NCBI GenBank assembly: GCA_045130235.1
Contig: JBGUPJ010000021.1
Location: 259,244 to 323,243, forward strand
Direction of reading: 5' to 3'
DNA from: UBA1756 sp045130235
Lineage (GTDB): Bacteria > Bacteroidota > Bacteroidia > Bacteroidales > WCHB1-69
DNA length: 64,000 nt
The notes beneath the pieces were generated by a model, which was not told the origin of the DNA, made no database searches, and worked only from the letters and a program-made list of their open reading frames with translations. The position numbers and the translations under genes are program-made. Within the stretch, counting starts at the first letter, position 1, and each line of letters starts with the position of its first letter. Below, in pieces: positions 35,000 through 43,955 of this stretch.

Positions 35000-35034
35000 T
35001 TTTCAATTTTCAATTTTCAGTTTTCAATTTTCAA
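35000..35034. repeat. Five TTTTCAA-type heptads
   Basis: TTTTCAA, TTTTCAA, TTTTCAG, TTTTCAA, TTTTCAA in perfect 7-bp register, just downstream of the murC stop (minus strand). No promoter box follows on the plus strand, unlike the copies at 30.4 and 32.9 kb. Confidence 0.75.
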
Positions 35035-35051
35035 CTCTGCTGCCTCCCCCT

Positions 35052-36380
35052 CTAAATCCCTTCTTCAATCGGTTTCACCAGCCGGTCGATGTCGCCGGCC
35101 CCTACGGTGAGCAGCACCTGCGGGCGGTGTTGTTGCAGATAGGACACCACTTCCTCCTTGGCAATCAGTACCTTGTGGTCGCAGGGGATCATATCCAACA
35201 GCCACTGCGAGGTGATGCCCGGGATGGGCTTTTCACGGGCCGGGTAGATGTCGAGCAGGATGACATGGTCGGCAATGGCGAGCACCTCGGCAAACTGCGG
35301 CCCGAAGTCGCGGGTGCGGGTGTAGAGGTGCGGCTGGAAGATGACCGTCAGCTCCTTGTCGGCATAGAGCTTCTTTACCGCATTCAGGATGGCACGGATC
35401 TCCTCAGGATGGTGGGCATAGTCGTCGATGTAGATGAGGTCGTCGCGGCGGATGCGGTAGTCGAAACGGCGCTTAACCCCGCAGAAAGCGGCCATGCGCT
35501 CCTGTATCTGAGCGGGTGTCAGACCGATAAGATGTCCGGCGGCCACGGCAGCGGCGGCATTCAGCACGTTGTGAGTGCCCGACACTCCGATAGTTACGGG
35601 TAACTGCTGTCCGTCGGGCGTGTGCAGGGTGAAATGTGCCTGACAGTCGCCCAGCACAATGTCGGCGATGCGGAAGTCGCAGTGCTCGCCGGTACCGTAG
35701 ATAAGTTTATGGGGATGACTGATCTGGTCGGCCACCTTCTCGTGGATAAGCAGGTGCCCGTCGCGGTCGGTCTGGTCGGCGAAGAGCTGGAACGACTCCA
35801 CGAGGTGCTGGCGGTCGCCATAGATGTCGAGGTGGTCGGCATCGAGCGAGGTGATGATGGCGAGGGTAGGGAAGAGGGTGAGGAAGGAGCGGTCGAACTC
35901 GTCGGCTTCGGCCACCACGGTGTCGTAGTCGGGCGTGAGGATGACGTTGCTGTCGAAGTTCTTGGCCACGCCGCCGATGAAGGCGAGGAGGTGGCGGTAG
36001 GGAGCGAGCAGCTGGGCGAGCATGGCGGTAGTGGTGGTCTTGCCGTGGGTGCCGGCCACCGCAAGGGTGGGATGCCCTTGTGCCAGATGCCCCAACACCT
36101 GCGAACGCTTATAGACGGGCGTGCCATGTTGCTGGAAATAAACCAGTTCGGCATGGGTGGAGGGTACAGCTGGGGTATAAACCACAAAGTCCACCTGCGG
36201 TGGAATTGCGCTGACATCTTCCGTATAGTGGATGTGCGCGCCTTCCTCTTCCAGCTTTTGGGTGATGGGAGAAGGGGTGAGGTCGTAGCCATAAACCGTG
36301 TCGCCGCGCTGCATGAAAAAGCGGGCCAACGCGCTCATTCCAATTCCTCCAATACCAAGAAAATAAAGAGTTTTCGCCAT
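35052..36380 (-). CDS. murC: UDP-N-acetylmuramate--L-alanine ligase
   Basis: The 442-residue protein has the MurC order of domains. The N-terminal UDP-binding loop is GIGGIGMSALA (9-19), the ATP P-loop is GTHGKTTTT (110-118), and the middle domain has EADEFDRSF and LDADHLDIYGD. The C-terminal domain starts near 305 (FDYRIRRDDLIYIDDYAHHP). It adds L-alanine to UDP-MurNAc in cytoplasmic peptidoglycan synthesis. The gene is solitary rather than in a dcw cluster, and has its own promoter. Length and motifs are normal. The related ligase Mpl would have a longer, different N-terminus. Confidence 0.92.
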   Translation of the reverse strand: MAKTLYFLGIGGIGMSALARFFMQRGDTVYGYDLTPSPITQKLEEEGAHIHYTEDVSAIPPQVDFVVYTPAVPSTHAELVYFQQHGTPVYKRSQVLGHLAQGHPTLAVAGTHGKTTTTAMLAQLLAPYRHLLAFIGGVAKNFDSNVILTPDYDTVVAEADEFDRSFLTLFPTLAIITSLDADHLDIYGDRQHLVESFQLFADQTDRDGHLLIHEKVADQISHPHKLIYGTGEHCDFRIADIVLGDCQAHFTLHTPDGQQLPVTIGVSGTHNVLNAAAAVAAGHLIGLTPAQIQERMAAFCGVKRRFDYRIRRDDLIYIDDYAHHPEEIRAILNAVKKLYADKELTVIFQPHLYTRTRDFGPQFAEVLAIADHVILLDIYPAREKPIPGITSQWLLDMIPCDHKVLIAKEEVVSYLQQHRPQVLLTVGAGDIDRLVKPIEEGI

Positions 36381-36405
36381 AGTTCTGTCGTTTCTTATCA
36401 GGGTG

Positions 36406-36413
36406 CAAATTTA
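36406..36413 (-). promoter_or_regulatory. -7 promoter element (TAAATTTG) for murC
   Basis: Minus-strand TAAATTTG followed by CACCC, 25 bp before the murC ATG at 36380. Confidence 0.6.
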
Positions 36414-36494
36414 CGATGAAATTTTCAATAATGGAGGGATTGGAGAGATTTGAAGGCTTTGAAAGATTTGTGGGCTCAAAATCCAAAAATATTG

Positions 36495-36502
36495 TATCTT
36501 TG
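36495..36502 (+). promoter_or_regulatory. -7 promoter element (TATCTTTG) for the FGE-like gene
   Basis: TATCTTTG followed by CATCG, 24 bp before the ATG at 36527. This placement rules out a longer in-frame start at 36416. Confidence 0.65.
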
Positions 36503-36526
36503 CATCGTATTTTATTGGCTATTAAA

Positions 36527-37396
36527 ATGAAAAAGTTTTTTACACTCGTATGCTTTCTGCTGGCAATGACAGTTGTGGTGGCACAGAGCAATAAAACCTT
36601 CACGGTGGAAGGCTTTTCCTTCAAAATGATATACGTGGAAGGCGGCACTTTTACGATGGGTTGCACTTCGGAACAGACTGGCTGCGAGAATGATGAGAAA
36701 CCTGCCCATGAGGTGACGGTCAGCAATTTTTATATCGGTGAAACTGAGGTGACGCAGCTGCTGTGGCGCCTTGTAATGGGGGGTGAACCTACTGCTTTTG
36801 GTGGCTGGACAGATGAGTTTGGAGTAGGTTCCATGAATCCGGCCTACAGAGTGAGTTGGGACGACTGCCAGCAGTTCTGTGATAAACTCAACCAATTGTG
36901 CCGTAGACAGTTGCCAGCTGGTTATCATTTCGCTCTCCCCACTGAAGCGCAGTGGGAATACGCCGCCCGAGGTGGAAACAAAAGCAAGGGTTATCTGTAC
37001 AGCGGCAGCAACAATCTCGATGCTGTGGCTTGGTACTGGCAGAACAGTGGCGACAATACCTTGAGCGGTACTGATTCGGATTGGAATTGGGATAAGATTA
37101 AAGAGAATAACGGCAAAACCCATCCCGTGAAACGGAAAGCGCCCAACGAACTGGGCTTATACGATATGAGTGGTAATGTGTGGGAATGGTGTGCAGACAT
37201 CTATGACGCTCAGTATTACGAATTTACCACCGACAACGACCCGCTGTGGAATCCCTCTTTTGGTGGAACCAATCGTGTAAACCGTGGCGGCAGCTGGATT
37301 AACTATGCAAGCCGAAGCCGAGTGTCGGATCGAGAAAGCGACTCTGCTGAAACCCAGGATGGTAACCTCGGACTTCGCTTGGTATTAGTGAAATAG
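36527..37396 (+). CDS. Secreted SUMF1/FGE-sulfatase-domain protein
   Basis: The product is 289 residues with a signal peptide (MKKFFTLVCFLLAMTVVVAQ). The FGE-sulfatase fold fills the rest: MIYVEGGTFTMGCT, then ALPTEAQWEYAARGG, LYDMSGNVWEWCAD, NRVNRGGSW and a final GLRLVL. True formylglycine-generating enzymes convert a sulfatase cysteine to formylglycine. Many Bacteroidota relatives are exported, are not FGEs, and act in other surface roles such as gliding-type lipoproteins or binding domains. No sulfatase gene is nearby, so the activity is open. The start is set by the promoter and the signal peptide. Single-gene unit divergent from murC. Confidence 0.85.
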   Translation: MKKFFTLVCFLLAMTVVVAQSNKTFTVEGFSFKMIYVEGGTFTMGCTSEQTGCENDEKPAHEVTVSNFYIGETEVTQLLWRLVMGGEPTAFGGWTDEFGVGSMNPAYRVSWDDCQQFCDKLNQLCRRQLPAGYHFALPTEAQWEYAARGGNKSKGYLYSGSNNLDAVAWYWQNSGDNTLSGTDSDWNWDKIKENNGKTHPVKRKAPNELGLYDMSGNVWEWCADIYDAQYYEFTTDNDPLWNPSFGGTNRVNRGGSWINYASRSRVSDRESDSAETQDGNLGLRLVLVK

Positions 37397-37474
37397 TTTT
37401 ATTCCACAGCTAAACTTCAAAATCAGGTAGCTCCCACCTTGAAGGTGTGTCGGTAATCTGTCCACCCTATCCGT

Positions 37475-39118
37475 TTATCTCCCGCGCGATTGCGCTAACT
37501 CGAAAAAGGCCTCGGGACTATCGGCCGTCTGCTCTTTCGATATCTGACAGAGGGTGATGCGTCCATTGGTGGCAATGGGATCGAGATAACAGAGCACATA
37601 TCGGTTGCCGTCAAATTCATTCCGATAGATGTCGTTTTCAATGACAATATAGTCATAATCTGCGGCCAGGGCCTTACGCACCATCTTCTCATCCGTGTTC
37701 AACACAATGTAGCCGCGCCGCTTCATCTGGATAAAGGCCGAACTCTTCGGGTAGGCGAATAACGCGACAATCTTGGCATCACGCGATACCCCCATGCTGT
37801 CCAACCATTTGTCTGACTGGTGAAAATTGTTATAGCAGCGCAATGCTCCGTCGTTGGGATCGCGGCGTAACTGTTGCATATTCAACGCTTCTTGCGTCAT
37901 GGGGATGGTCAGTCCTATCAACAGCAATAGGCCCACCACACTGGCGATGTGGCCCTGAATGCGGGGCAGCGTCGCCAAAGCCAAGATGAATAGGAAAATG
38001 ATAGAAAAGAACAGACTGTCCAAAAAATAGTAGTCGTGATCGCAATATTGCAACAGCATACTGCCACAATAAGCCAATTCTCCTAAGATATAGATGCCCA
38101 GTAACCACCACAGCGATAGTGATTTGCGTAAAGGCTCCGCTTCGTTAGTGGCAGAGGTTGTTGTATGGTTTTTGCGTTTTCGTATTTGGATAATGAGGGA
38201 ATAAATGACCGTTACTGCCAAAATAACCGCTACCATCCAATGCTGGATTCTTTGAAAATAATGGAACATCCAGCGCTCTTGAATATTCTGGTAAACGAAT
38301 TGCACATCTTCCATGTTCTCCGGTGGCCGCAACTTTCCTAAAAACATGGAGTCGTACAGGTTCTTCAGATGGATATTCCACAGAAAAACGCCCAGATAAC
38401 ACGCAAAAGCGATGGCGATAATGAGAATGTTGCCTCGCAACTGTGTCTCTTTACGGATAATGCGGAGCAGCTCGAAGCCGCAGACAGCCATCAGCAAGAC
38501 AATTTGTGGCATCCGAATCATCGCAGCTAAGGTCAGAAAGGCAAATCCGACAGCGAAATAGACGCGTTTTTTCTTCTTAACGTAGGAGAGGTATCCCCAT
38601 AAGCCGACAAAGGCACACGACAGGGCAGGAATGGTGGGGATGAAGCCACTGGCGTAGTAGGTGTACGAGGGGACAGTGGCCACCATGATGGTCACAAGCA
38701 GAGATTTGATAGGGTCGTCGGTGAGAAGATGGGTGAGTTTGTATAGAAAGAGCAGTCCTATCATGCTGATTAGTAATGTATAACATCGAAATACCCATGG
38801 CGATGTGTTGCCGAGAATCTTCATCAGCAAGGCGACGATATACTCATGGATGGGAAAGTCGGCGGAGGTGATGGGCGAACCCCACAGTCCGTCATCTTGC
38901 TTGTTGTACAGCATGGTGAGGGGATGGGCAAAATCCATGCCGTTGTCCACGTAGCCAATTGACAATGAGTACCAGTCGGCTTGTGCCCAAGCGTGAATAT
39001 ATAGCGGAAACTCCCTCAGGTAGCGAAACTGCAACACAAAACTCAGAGCTACAATGACGGCTGCCGCCAAAAGCAGATGGTTGTTTCTTTTGATGAAGTT
39101 GATAAAAGCGGATTTCAT
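37475..39118 (-). CDS. GT-C-type membrane glycosyltransferase-like protein
   Basis: This 547-residue protein has about 10-11 membrane segments and a C-terminal soluble tail. After the first segment comes a large periplasmic loop with HAWAQADWYSLSIGYVDNG and HPLTMLYN, the site where GT39/PMT-like GT-C enzymes keep a catalytic Asp near the membrane. The domain resembles the ArnT/dolichyl-phosphate mannosyltransferase group, which uses polyprenyl-phosphate sugars. Substrate unknown. It stops at 37475, convergent with the FGE-like gene, and lies 21 bp downstream of the nitroreductase gene on the same strand, so they may share a transcript. Confidence 0.68.
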   Translation of the reverse strand: MKSAFINFIKRNNHLLLAAAVIVALSFVLQFRYLREFPLYIHAWAQADWYSLSIGYVDNGMDFAHPLTMLYNKQDDGLWGSPITSADFPIHEYIVALLMKILGNTSPWVFRCYTLLISMIGLLFLYKLTHLLTDDPIKSLLVTIMVATVPSYTYYASGFIPTIPALSCAFVGLWGYLSYVKKKKRVYFAVGFAFLTLAAMIRMPQIVLLMAVCGFELLRIIRKETQLRGNILIIAIAFACYLGVFLWNIHLKNLYDSMFLGKLRPPENMEDVQFVYQNIQERWMFHYFQRIQHWMVAVILAVTVIYSLIIQIRKRKNHTTTSATNEAEPLRKSLSLWWLLGIYILGELAYCGSMLLQYCDHDYYFLDSLFFSIIFLFILALATLPRIQGHIASVVGLLLLIGLTIPMTQEALNMQQLRRDPNDGALRCYNNFHQSDKWLDSMGVSRDAKIVALFAYPKSSAFIQMKRRGYIVLNTDEKMVRKALAADYDYIVIENDIYRNEFDGNRYVLCYLDPIATNGRITLCQISKEQTADSPEAFFELAQSRGR

Positions 39119-39139
39119 ATTAGTCTTAAAAAGAAGAAG

Positions 39140-39775
39140 TTACAGGATCAAGTCAGCGAGCCGCACCTTGGGCACGTAGTGTACGCCGTCATTGCGGTAG
39201 TAGGCGTGGCTCTCGCTTTCGGAAATCTCCACCCGCCGTATCACTTCGGCCCCGCGCCCGATGGCAAGTACCAGCAGCGGTTCAAGCGGCAGCTCGAGTT
39301 CCTGCTTCAACGCGCTGCGGTTGAAGGCTCCGATAATCAGTCCGTTGTATCCCAACTCGGTGGCTTTCAGCAGCATGCTCTGCGCGGAGATGCCAAGGTC
39401 GATGTCCACCAGCTTGGTCTCCGGCGCTGTGCTGCAGATCACGATAAACGCCTGCGGCTCGGTGCCGGGAAAAGGCAAGTGCAGCTCCGGCAGCGCGGCC
39501 CCCATCTTGATGTGGCGCAATACCACATCCGCTCCGCTCTCCTTGGTGATGAGCTTGAAGCGCAGCACCTGCTGGTTGCAGGCGGACGGCAGTAGCGGAT
39601 TTACCGCCACAATTTTCTCTAATGTCTCTCGGGTCACCACCGTCTCGGGATGAAAACCGCGGTAACTCCGGTTGCGCTCCATCAGCTGCTCCACCGGCAC
39701 CCGTTTCACCACCGTGCGCGTAGCATTCTTTCCAAACACCTCGTCATATCGTTTCTCTAAATATCCGTCGGCCAT
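39140..39775 (-). CDS. Nitroreductase-family FMN protein
   Basis: The product is 211 residues from ATG at 39775; the in-frame ATG at 39805 would add ten residues not typical of the family. It has NRSYRGF at the FMN-binding start, SACNQQVLRFKL, GAALPELHLPFPGTEPQAFI, DIDLGISAQSMLLKATELGY and the C-terminal LAIGRGAE block. Members reduce nitro compounds, quinones or flavins with NAD(P)H in the cytoplasm. The particular substrate cannot be read. The minus-strand promoter is at 39855-39862, divergent from the ABC ATPase gene; the membrane glycosyltransferase-like gene follows. Confidence 0.88.
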   Translation of the reverse strand: MADGYLEKRYDEVFGKNATRTVVKRVPVEQLMERNRSYRGFHPETVVTRETLEKIVAVNPLLPSACNQQVLRFKLITKESGADVVLRHIKMGAALPELHLPFPGTEPQAFIVICSTAPETKLVDIDLGISAQSMLLKATELGYNGLIIGAFNRSALKQELELPLEPLLVLAIGRGAEVIRRVEISESESHAYYRNDGVHYVPKVRLADLIL

Positions 39776-39854
39776 AGTATAGATTTGCAAATTATTAATA
39801 TTCAATATATTATTAAAATATAAACACTATTGAAGATGCCTATGATTCTCTTTG

Positions 39855-39862
39855 CAAAAATA
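39855..39862 (-). promoter_or_regulatory. -7 promoter element (TATTTTTG) for the nitroreductase gene
   Basis: Minus-strand TATTTTTG followed by CAAAG. The leader to the chosen ATG would be about 75 nt. Confidence 0.5.
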
Positions 39863-39933
39863 GTAGTTTTTTCGTAGTGATGCAAAATGATAATTTTTTT
39901 GTGAAAAGAAAAGGGGGATAACGCTTTTGTTTG

Positions 39934-39941
39934 TATCTTTG
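39934..39941 (+). promoter_or_regulatory. -7 promoter element (TATCTTTG) for the ABC ATPase gene
   Basis: TATCTTTG followed by CAAAC, 19 bp before the ATG at 39961. It rules out the in-frame upstream start at 39931. Confidence 0.65.
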
Positions 39942-39960
39942 CAAACTTCAAAACAAGGCT

Positions 39961-40731
39961 ATGATCGACGTTCAAGAGCTGCAATTTGCCTACTCGCAGA
40001 AACAGGTGCTGCAAGATGTCTCCCTCCATTTGGAGGAAGGGAATTTTTGTGCGATTGTGGGTCCTAATGGTTCGGGAAAGACCACGCTGCTGAAGCTGAT
40101 GACGGGTCTTTTGCAGCCGCAGGGTGGCTCGGTGCGGGTGGGCGGACAACCGCTCAACTCGCTGACGGCGATGGAGAAAGCGCGGCTGATGGCCTACGTG
40201 GCGCAACGGCAGGATGTGGTTTTCGACTTCTCGGTGTTCGACACCGTGCTGATGGGTCGTAACCCGCACCAGAGCCGTTGGGAAACCGCCTCATCGCACG
40301 ATGTTGAGGTGGTGGAGGAAGTTCTACAACTTACCGCTCTTGCCGACTACCGCAACCGGTTGCTCACCGAGCTGAGCGGCGGCGAGGTGCAGCGCGTGAT
40401 GATTGCCCGCGCCATGGCCCAACAAACGCCCGTCATTCTGCTCGATGAACCGCTCTCCAACTTGGACATCACTTATCAGTTTGAAGTGATGGATATTCTT
40501 CAACATCTTAATAAACAGAATAATACAACTATCGTCATCATCCTCCATGACCTCTCTTTCGTAAAGAAATATGCCCACAAAGTACTGATGCTGCAAAACG
40601 GCGCACTTAAACATTTCGGTCCTGTTGATGACGTGCTGACCGAGCAAAACGTCCGCGAAGTCTTCCACCTCTCCTCCCACTATGGCTTAGATGCCAACGG
40701 CCACGTCTATCGCACCTCCCCCCAATCCTAA
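39961..40731 (+). CDS. FecE/BtuD-type ABC transporter ATP-binding protein
   Basis: The product is 256 residues with a complete ATPase: Walker A GPNGSGKTT (34-42), Q-loop near VAQRQDVVF, signature LSGGE (about 137-141), Walker B VILLDEP (about 157-163) and a switch His in IILHDLSF. The sequence is closest in style to the ATPases of iron-siderophore, haem and cobalamin importers. No matching permease or binding-protein gene lies next to it, so it is an orphan subunit or one serving a distant permease. It sits between the divergent nitroreductase gene and pepE (60 bp downstream). Confidence 0.85.
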   Translation: MIDVQELQFAYSQKQVLQDVSLHLEEGNFCAIVGPNGSGKTTLLKLMTGLLQPQGGSVRVGGQPLNSLTAMEKARLMAYVAQRQDVVFDFSVFDTVLMGRNPHQSRWETASSHDVEVVEEVLQLTALADYRNRLLTELSGGEVQRVMIARAMAQQTPVILLDEPLSNLDITYQFEVMDILQHLNKQNNTTIVIILHDLSFVKKYAHKVLMLQNGALKHFGPVDDVLTEQNVREVFHLSSHYGLDANGHVYRTSPQS

Positions 40732-40741
40732 TCTCTCAAAT

Positions 40742-40788
40742 CTGCAAATCTTTTCGAATCTTCAAATTTTCAAATCATCAAAATACCT
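40742..40788 (+). repeat. Imperfect 7-10 bp TCAAAT-type repeats before pepE
   Basis: Units such as CTGCAAAT, CTTCAAAT, TTTCAAAT and CATCAAAAT follow one another up to the pepE start at 40792. They resemble the heptad tracts elsewhere but are less regular. No -7 box is visible here. Confidence 0.4.
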
Positions 40789-40791
40789 ATC

Positions 40792-41592
40792 ATGAAACTT
40801 TTATTAATCAGCAATTCAACCAATTACAAAGAGTCTTATCTGGGCTGGTGTATGCCTTTGATTCAGGAATTTTTAGGTACAAAGGGCAAAAAGAAAATAG
40901 CCTTTTTCCCGTATGCTGTCGTGCGCAACGGAGCCACCTTGGAGGAGAGCTACAATGCCGCCACCGAGAAGGTGAAAAACTGCTTCAAGACTTTCGGTCT
41001 GAAGGCCGACATCGTCTCTACGCATTCGGTGGCCGACCCTGTGGCGCTGGTCAACGAGAGTGACGCCATCATGGTGAGTGGTGGCAACACCTTCCATCTG
41101 GTGTATGAGCTGCACCGCAACAAGCTCATCGAGCCGGTGCGCCGCAAGGTGCTCGAGGGTGCGCCCTACATGGGCTGGAGTGCGGGTTCCAACGTGGCCT
41201 GTCCCACCCTGCGTACCACCAACGACATGCCCATCATCATGCCCGAGAGTTTCAACTGCTTCGACTTCGTGCCGTTCCAGATCAACCCCCACTACATCGA
41301 TCCCTATCCGACCGAGGTGGAGGATGCGCTGACACATGCCGGCGAGTCGCGCCAGGACCGTATCGAGGAGTTCCTCTGCATTCATCCCGAAGTTACGGTG
41401 GTGGGCTTGCGTGAAGCCACTGCCCTTTGGGTGGAGAACGATGTCATCACGCTGCGTGAGTACGAGAAGAATCCGTACAAGAAAAAACGCGAGATGATTG
41501 TGCTGAAACAGGGTTGCCCTGTGCGTGAAATCAAGCCCGGCAGCATGTTCGACTTCTCGATGAATCTGCTGAAGAAGGGTTGCAAGAAATAA
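40792..41592 (+). CDS. pepE: Dipeptidase E (peptidase S51, Asp-specific)
   Basis: This 266-residue cytoplasmic serine peptidase has SGGNTFHLVYEL and the nucleophile elbow MGWSAGSNVACPT, with Ser130 as the catalytic residue by comparison with PepE. FQINPHYIDPYP is a further family block. It hydrolyses dipeptides with N-terminal aspartate. This complements a periplasmic DPP11, which releases Xaa-Asp/Glu dipeptides. The family is usually about 230 residues; the extra C-terminal 30 residues are lysine-rich. Its TAA shares a base with the ATG of the next gene (TAATG), so the two are translationally coupled. Confidence 0.9.
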   Translation: MKLLLISNSTNYKESYLGWCMPLIQEFLGTKGKKKIAFFPYAVVRNGATLEESYNAATEKVKNCFKTFGLKADIVSTHSVADPVALVNESDAIMVSGGNTFHLVYELHRNKLIEPVRRKVLEGAPYMGWSAGSNVACPTLRTTNDMPIIMPESFNCFDFVPFQINPHYIDPYPTEVEDALTHAGESRQDRIEEFLCIHPEVTVVGLREATALWVENDVITLREYEKNPYKKKREMIVLKQGCPVREIKPGSMFDFSMNLLKKGCKK

Positions 41593-43877
41593 TGTCTCTG
41601 CACCGGAACTGGAAACAGGTGCTGCTGTACAGTCTGCTCTCCGCTTCCCTGGCGGTGGCGGGGGTGGCTGGATTGTGTCTGATCGGCAATTCTGTGGAGG
41701 GCAAAAAGTGGGAAGCGGCCACGGAAGATGTAGAGCTGATTCCCGACCAGAATGTGGACCTCGCCACAACGCAGGCCTACCTCCAGAAAGACACCCTCTA
41801 TGCCGATTTCCGCAGCCATTTCCGGTTCCATTACCAGACCATCGGCGAGGCGGCCTTCGACGACGGCAGCTGTTTGCTGCTCATCTCGGAGCCGCCTCCC
41901 TATTTCAATGCCGACACGATTGCGCAGATTTTCAGTCAGTTTACGCACTCCGTGGAGACTCGCAAGCATCCTGTCGGTTACGACGGCAAAATCACCGACC
42001 TGCTGATTGTGCTGGGCAACACCACCGAGCGCAACCGCACCCGTCTTACGAAAGAGCTTTCACAGGCTATTTATCTTTCTGATTATAAGCCGAATGTAAC
42101 GCCGTTGCCGGTCGAACATGGCCGTTCTTACTTCGTGGAGGACACCATCGACTACCAGATTACGTTGTACGAGTTCAACGACTGGTTCATGGAGAAAGGG
42201 GAGGAGTTTTTCCAGCTTTCCGACACGGCCCACAAGGTGACCATTTCCGACATGTTTGAGCAGCAGCTTACTGGCGTGTATTTCAGCCGTGTGCCGGGTT
42301 TTGTGGCGTGGGCCATCTCCAAAAACCACGACCTTTCGGAGCAGCTCAACCATATCCGGCAGTTCACCCTCGATGCCGACTTGGTGCTGGGTGGCTTGGC
42401 CGATTCTGCCACCTTGGTGGTGATAGGCCGCGAGAGGGTGGCGGCCCTCTACGAGCTGCCGCCGCTCAACGTGGAGTCGATCCTGCTGCTGGCTTCGGTC
42501 ACCGAGAAGGAGCTGTCGCAGAGTCTGGATGTGAACGACCTGATGGCTGGCAAGATGAAAAACGGTCACGACTGGTGCCCCACTTTTTTGAGTAAAGAGC
42601 TGGAAAACACCGAGTTCGGCCATCTGCTTACTATCACCGATGTGCTTTTGAAAGACTGGTCGGAGAACGGCACTATACAGGAGGCCTACTACCGCTACCC
42701 GTCGCCGCCCCGTTTTCCATTCGATAGACCGCTGTTCAAGAAGCTGGGACTGAACGAGTTGGTGTACAATTGGAACACCTGGAATGCCATGTATGCCATC
42801 GACATGGACGAGGGTTTTACCATCTATACGTTGAATAGAACCGGCTCATTACCAGTATCTTATTTCAATTCGCCTGAAAGAAGTGTTTCCATTGGTTACC
42901 GATATGAAAATCAGGCATACCAGTATTTCGCTACTTTAGGGAATACGGATTTGGCGCGGGTGGTGCAATATACCGCTTTGTATCAGTTGTTTATGGATAA
43001 TGGTGTGACTTATTCGGGGGATGTGGGCAATGCCTTTCCCGAACAGAAACCCTATCTTTTGTACCAGCCTACCCGAAACCTGTTGGATTTTTTTAAGAAT
43101 CTGAACGACCAGCAGATGGACTGGCTGGCCGACACAATCTCTGCCATCAATTATTCTTCTTATCAGAAAGGACAGGTTACCAATGCTTTAGCTAAAAATG
43201 AAAGAACCTACCGCTTCACTTATTCCGATCAGCAGCGTAAAGAGATTTATGAGCGTGTGGCTAAAGATGAACGCAATGCGTTGCGGTCGGAAATCAGTGG
43301 GGTGCGTTCTATGCTGAAAGCGCTGAGTGATGAGGAGTATACGAAGTTGGCGCGGTATTTGGCCTATCCCCGTGGCATGCGGAAGTCGGGCAGTGTCGCC
43401 TACCAGTTGGTGCAGCGGGCCCAGAAGGTCAACCACCTGGTGCGCCGCATTGGCAAGAATCATCTCTCGGTGGTGGGACTTGACCTCAGCACGGTGCGCA
43501 ACTTCTATGTCGGCAGTTTGGCCAACGCCTCCGCGCGGTATCTGAAAACACCTTCTGTCATAGTGACTTACAACGATATGTTGACCACCGGCGGGCACAA
43601 CCTGTCGTCGGGCATCACGCGGGTGAACTCCTTGACGGGTTACAAGCGCAGCGGTGGACGGGGCTATTATGCGCCACAGCCGTCATCGCCTTCAGCGCCG
43701 GCCAAACCGTCGGCTCCCAAGGCGCAGTCGCCCTCTGGAGGCGGGAAGAGTTCCGCTTCATCGTCCTCATCCTCATCGGCGAAAAAGCCATCGTCCTCGG
43801 CGGCCAAGTCCCCGCAGAACATCCGTCCCCGCGGGGAGGTGATCTCCACCGCCGCCCGCAGCCAGCGAGGTTTTTAA
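41592..43877 (+). CDS. Large membrane-anchored protein of unknown function, coupled to pepE
   Basis: The product is 761 residues starting at ATG 41592, one base into the pepE stop. Residues about 10-30 form one membrane anchor (VLLYSLLSASLAVAGVAGLC), and the rest should be periplasmic. It has no recognised domain. The middle part is rich in aromatic and charged residues (YEFNDWFMEKGEEFFQLSDT). The last 90 residues are low-complexity Ser/Pro/Lys/Gly (SSASSSSSSSAKKPSSSAAK) and end in a basic RPRGEV...RSQRGF. An alternative ATG 12 bases upstream lies inside pepE and is less likely. It looks like a lineage-specific envelope protein; its coupling to an amino-acid-scavenging peptidase is the only functional clue. 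Confidence 0.7.
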   Translation: MSLHRNWKQVLLYSLLSASLAVAGVAGLCLIGNSVEGKKWEAATEDVELIPDQNVDLATTQAYLQKDTLYADFRSHFRFHYQTIGEAAFDDGSCLLLISEPPPYFNADTIAQIFSQFTHSVETRKHPVGYDGKITDLLIVLGNTTERNRTRLTKELSQAIYLSDYKPNVTPLPVEHGRSYFVEDTIDYQITLYEFNDWFMEKGEEFFQLSDTAHKVTISDMFEQQLTGVYFSRVPGFVAWAISKNHDLSEQLNHIRQFTLDADLVLGGLADSATLVVIGRERVAALYELPPLNVESILLLASVTEKELSQSLDVNDLMAGKMKNGHDWCPTFLSKELENTEFGHLLTITDVLLKDWSENGTIQEAYYRYPSPPRFPFDRPLFKKLGLNELVYNWNTWNAMYAIDMDEGFTIYTLNRTGSLPVSYFNSPERSVSIGYRYENQAYQYFATLGNTDLARVVQYTALYQLFMDNGVTYSGDVGNAFPEQKPYLLYQPTRNLLDFFKNLNDQQMDWLADTISAINYSSYQKGQVTNALAKNERTYRFTYSDQQRKEIYERVAKDERNALRSEISGVRSMLKALSDEEYTKLARYLAYPRGMRKSGSVAYQLVQRAQKVNHLVRRIGKNHLSVVGLDLSTVRNFYVGSLANASARYLKTPSVIVTYNDMLTTGGHNLSSGITRVNSLTGYKRSGGRGYYAPQPSSPSAPAKPSAPKAQSPSGGGKSSASSSSSSSAKKPSSSAAKSPQNIRPRGEVISTAARSQRGF

Positions 43878-43955
43878 TTGTGGTTATACATTTTTTGGGG
43901 GGGGAGGTGTTGAGTATAGCTGTGGTGTGTTGGCGATCGTTGTCGTAACTATTTT

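Noticed and set aside
34926..36419. Plus-strand open frames of 225 and 265 codons opposite murC
   Set aside because: They are antisense shadows of murC with no family signal and no promoter.
36416..36526. Upstream start for the FGE-like gene
   Set aside because: It would include the -7 promoter box and destroy the signal peptide.
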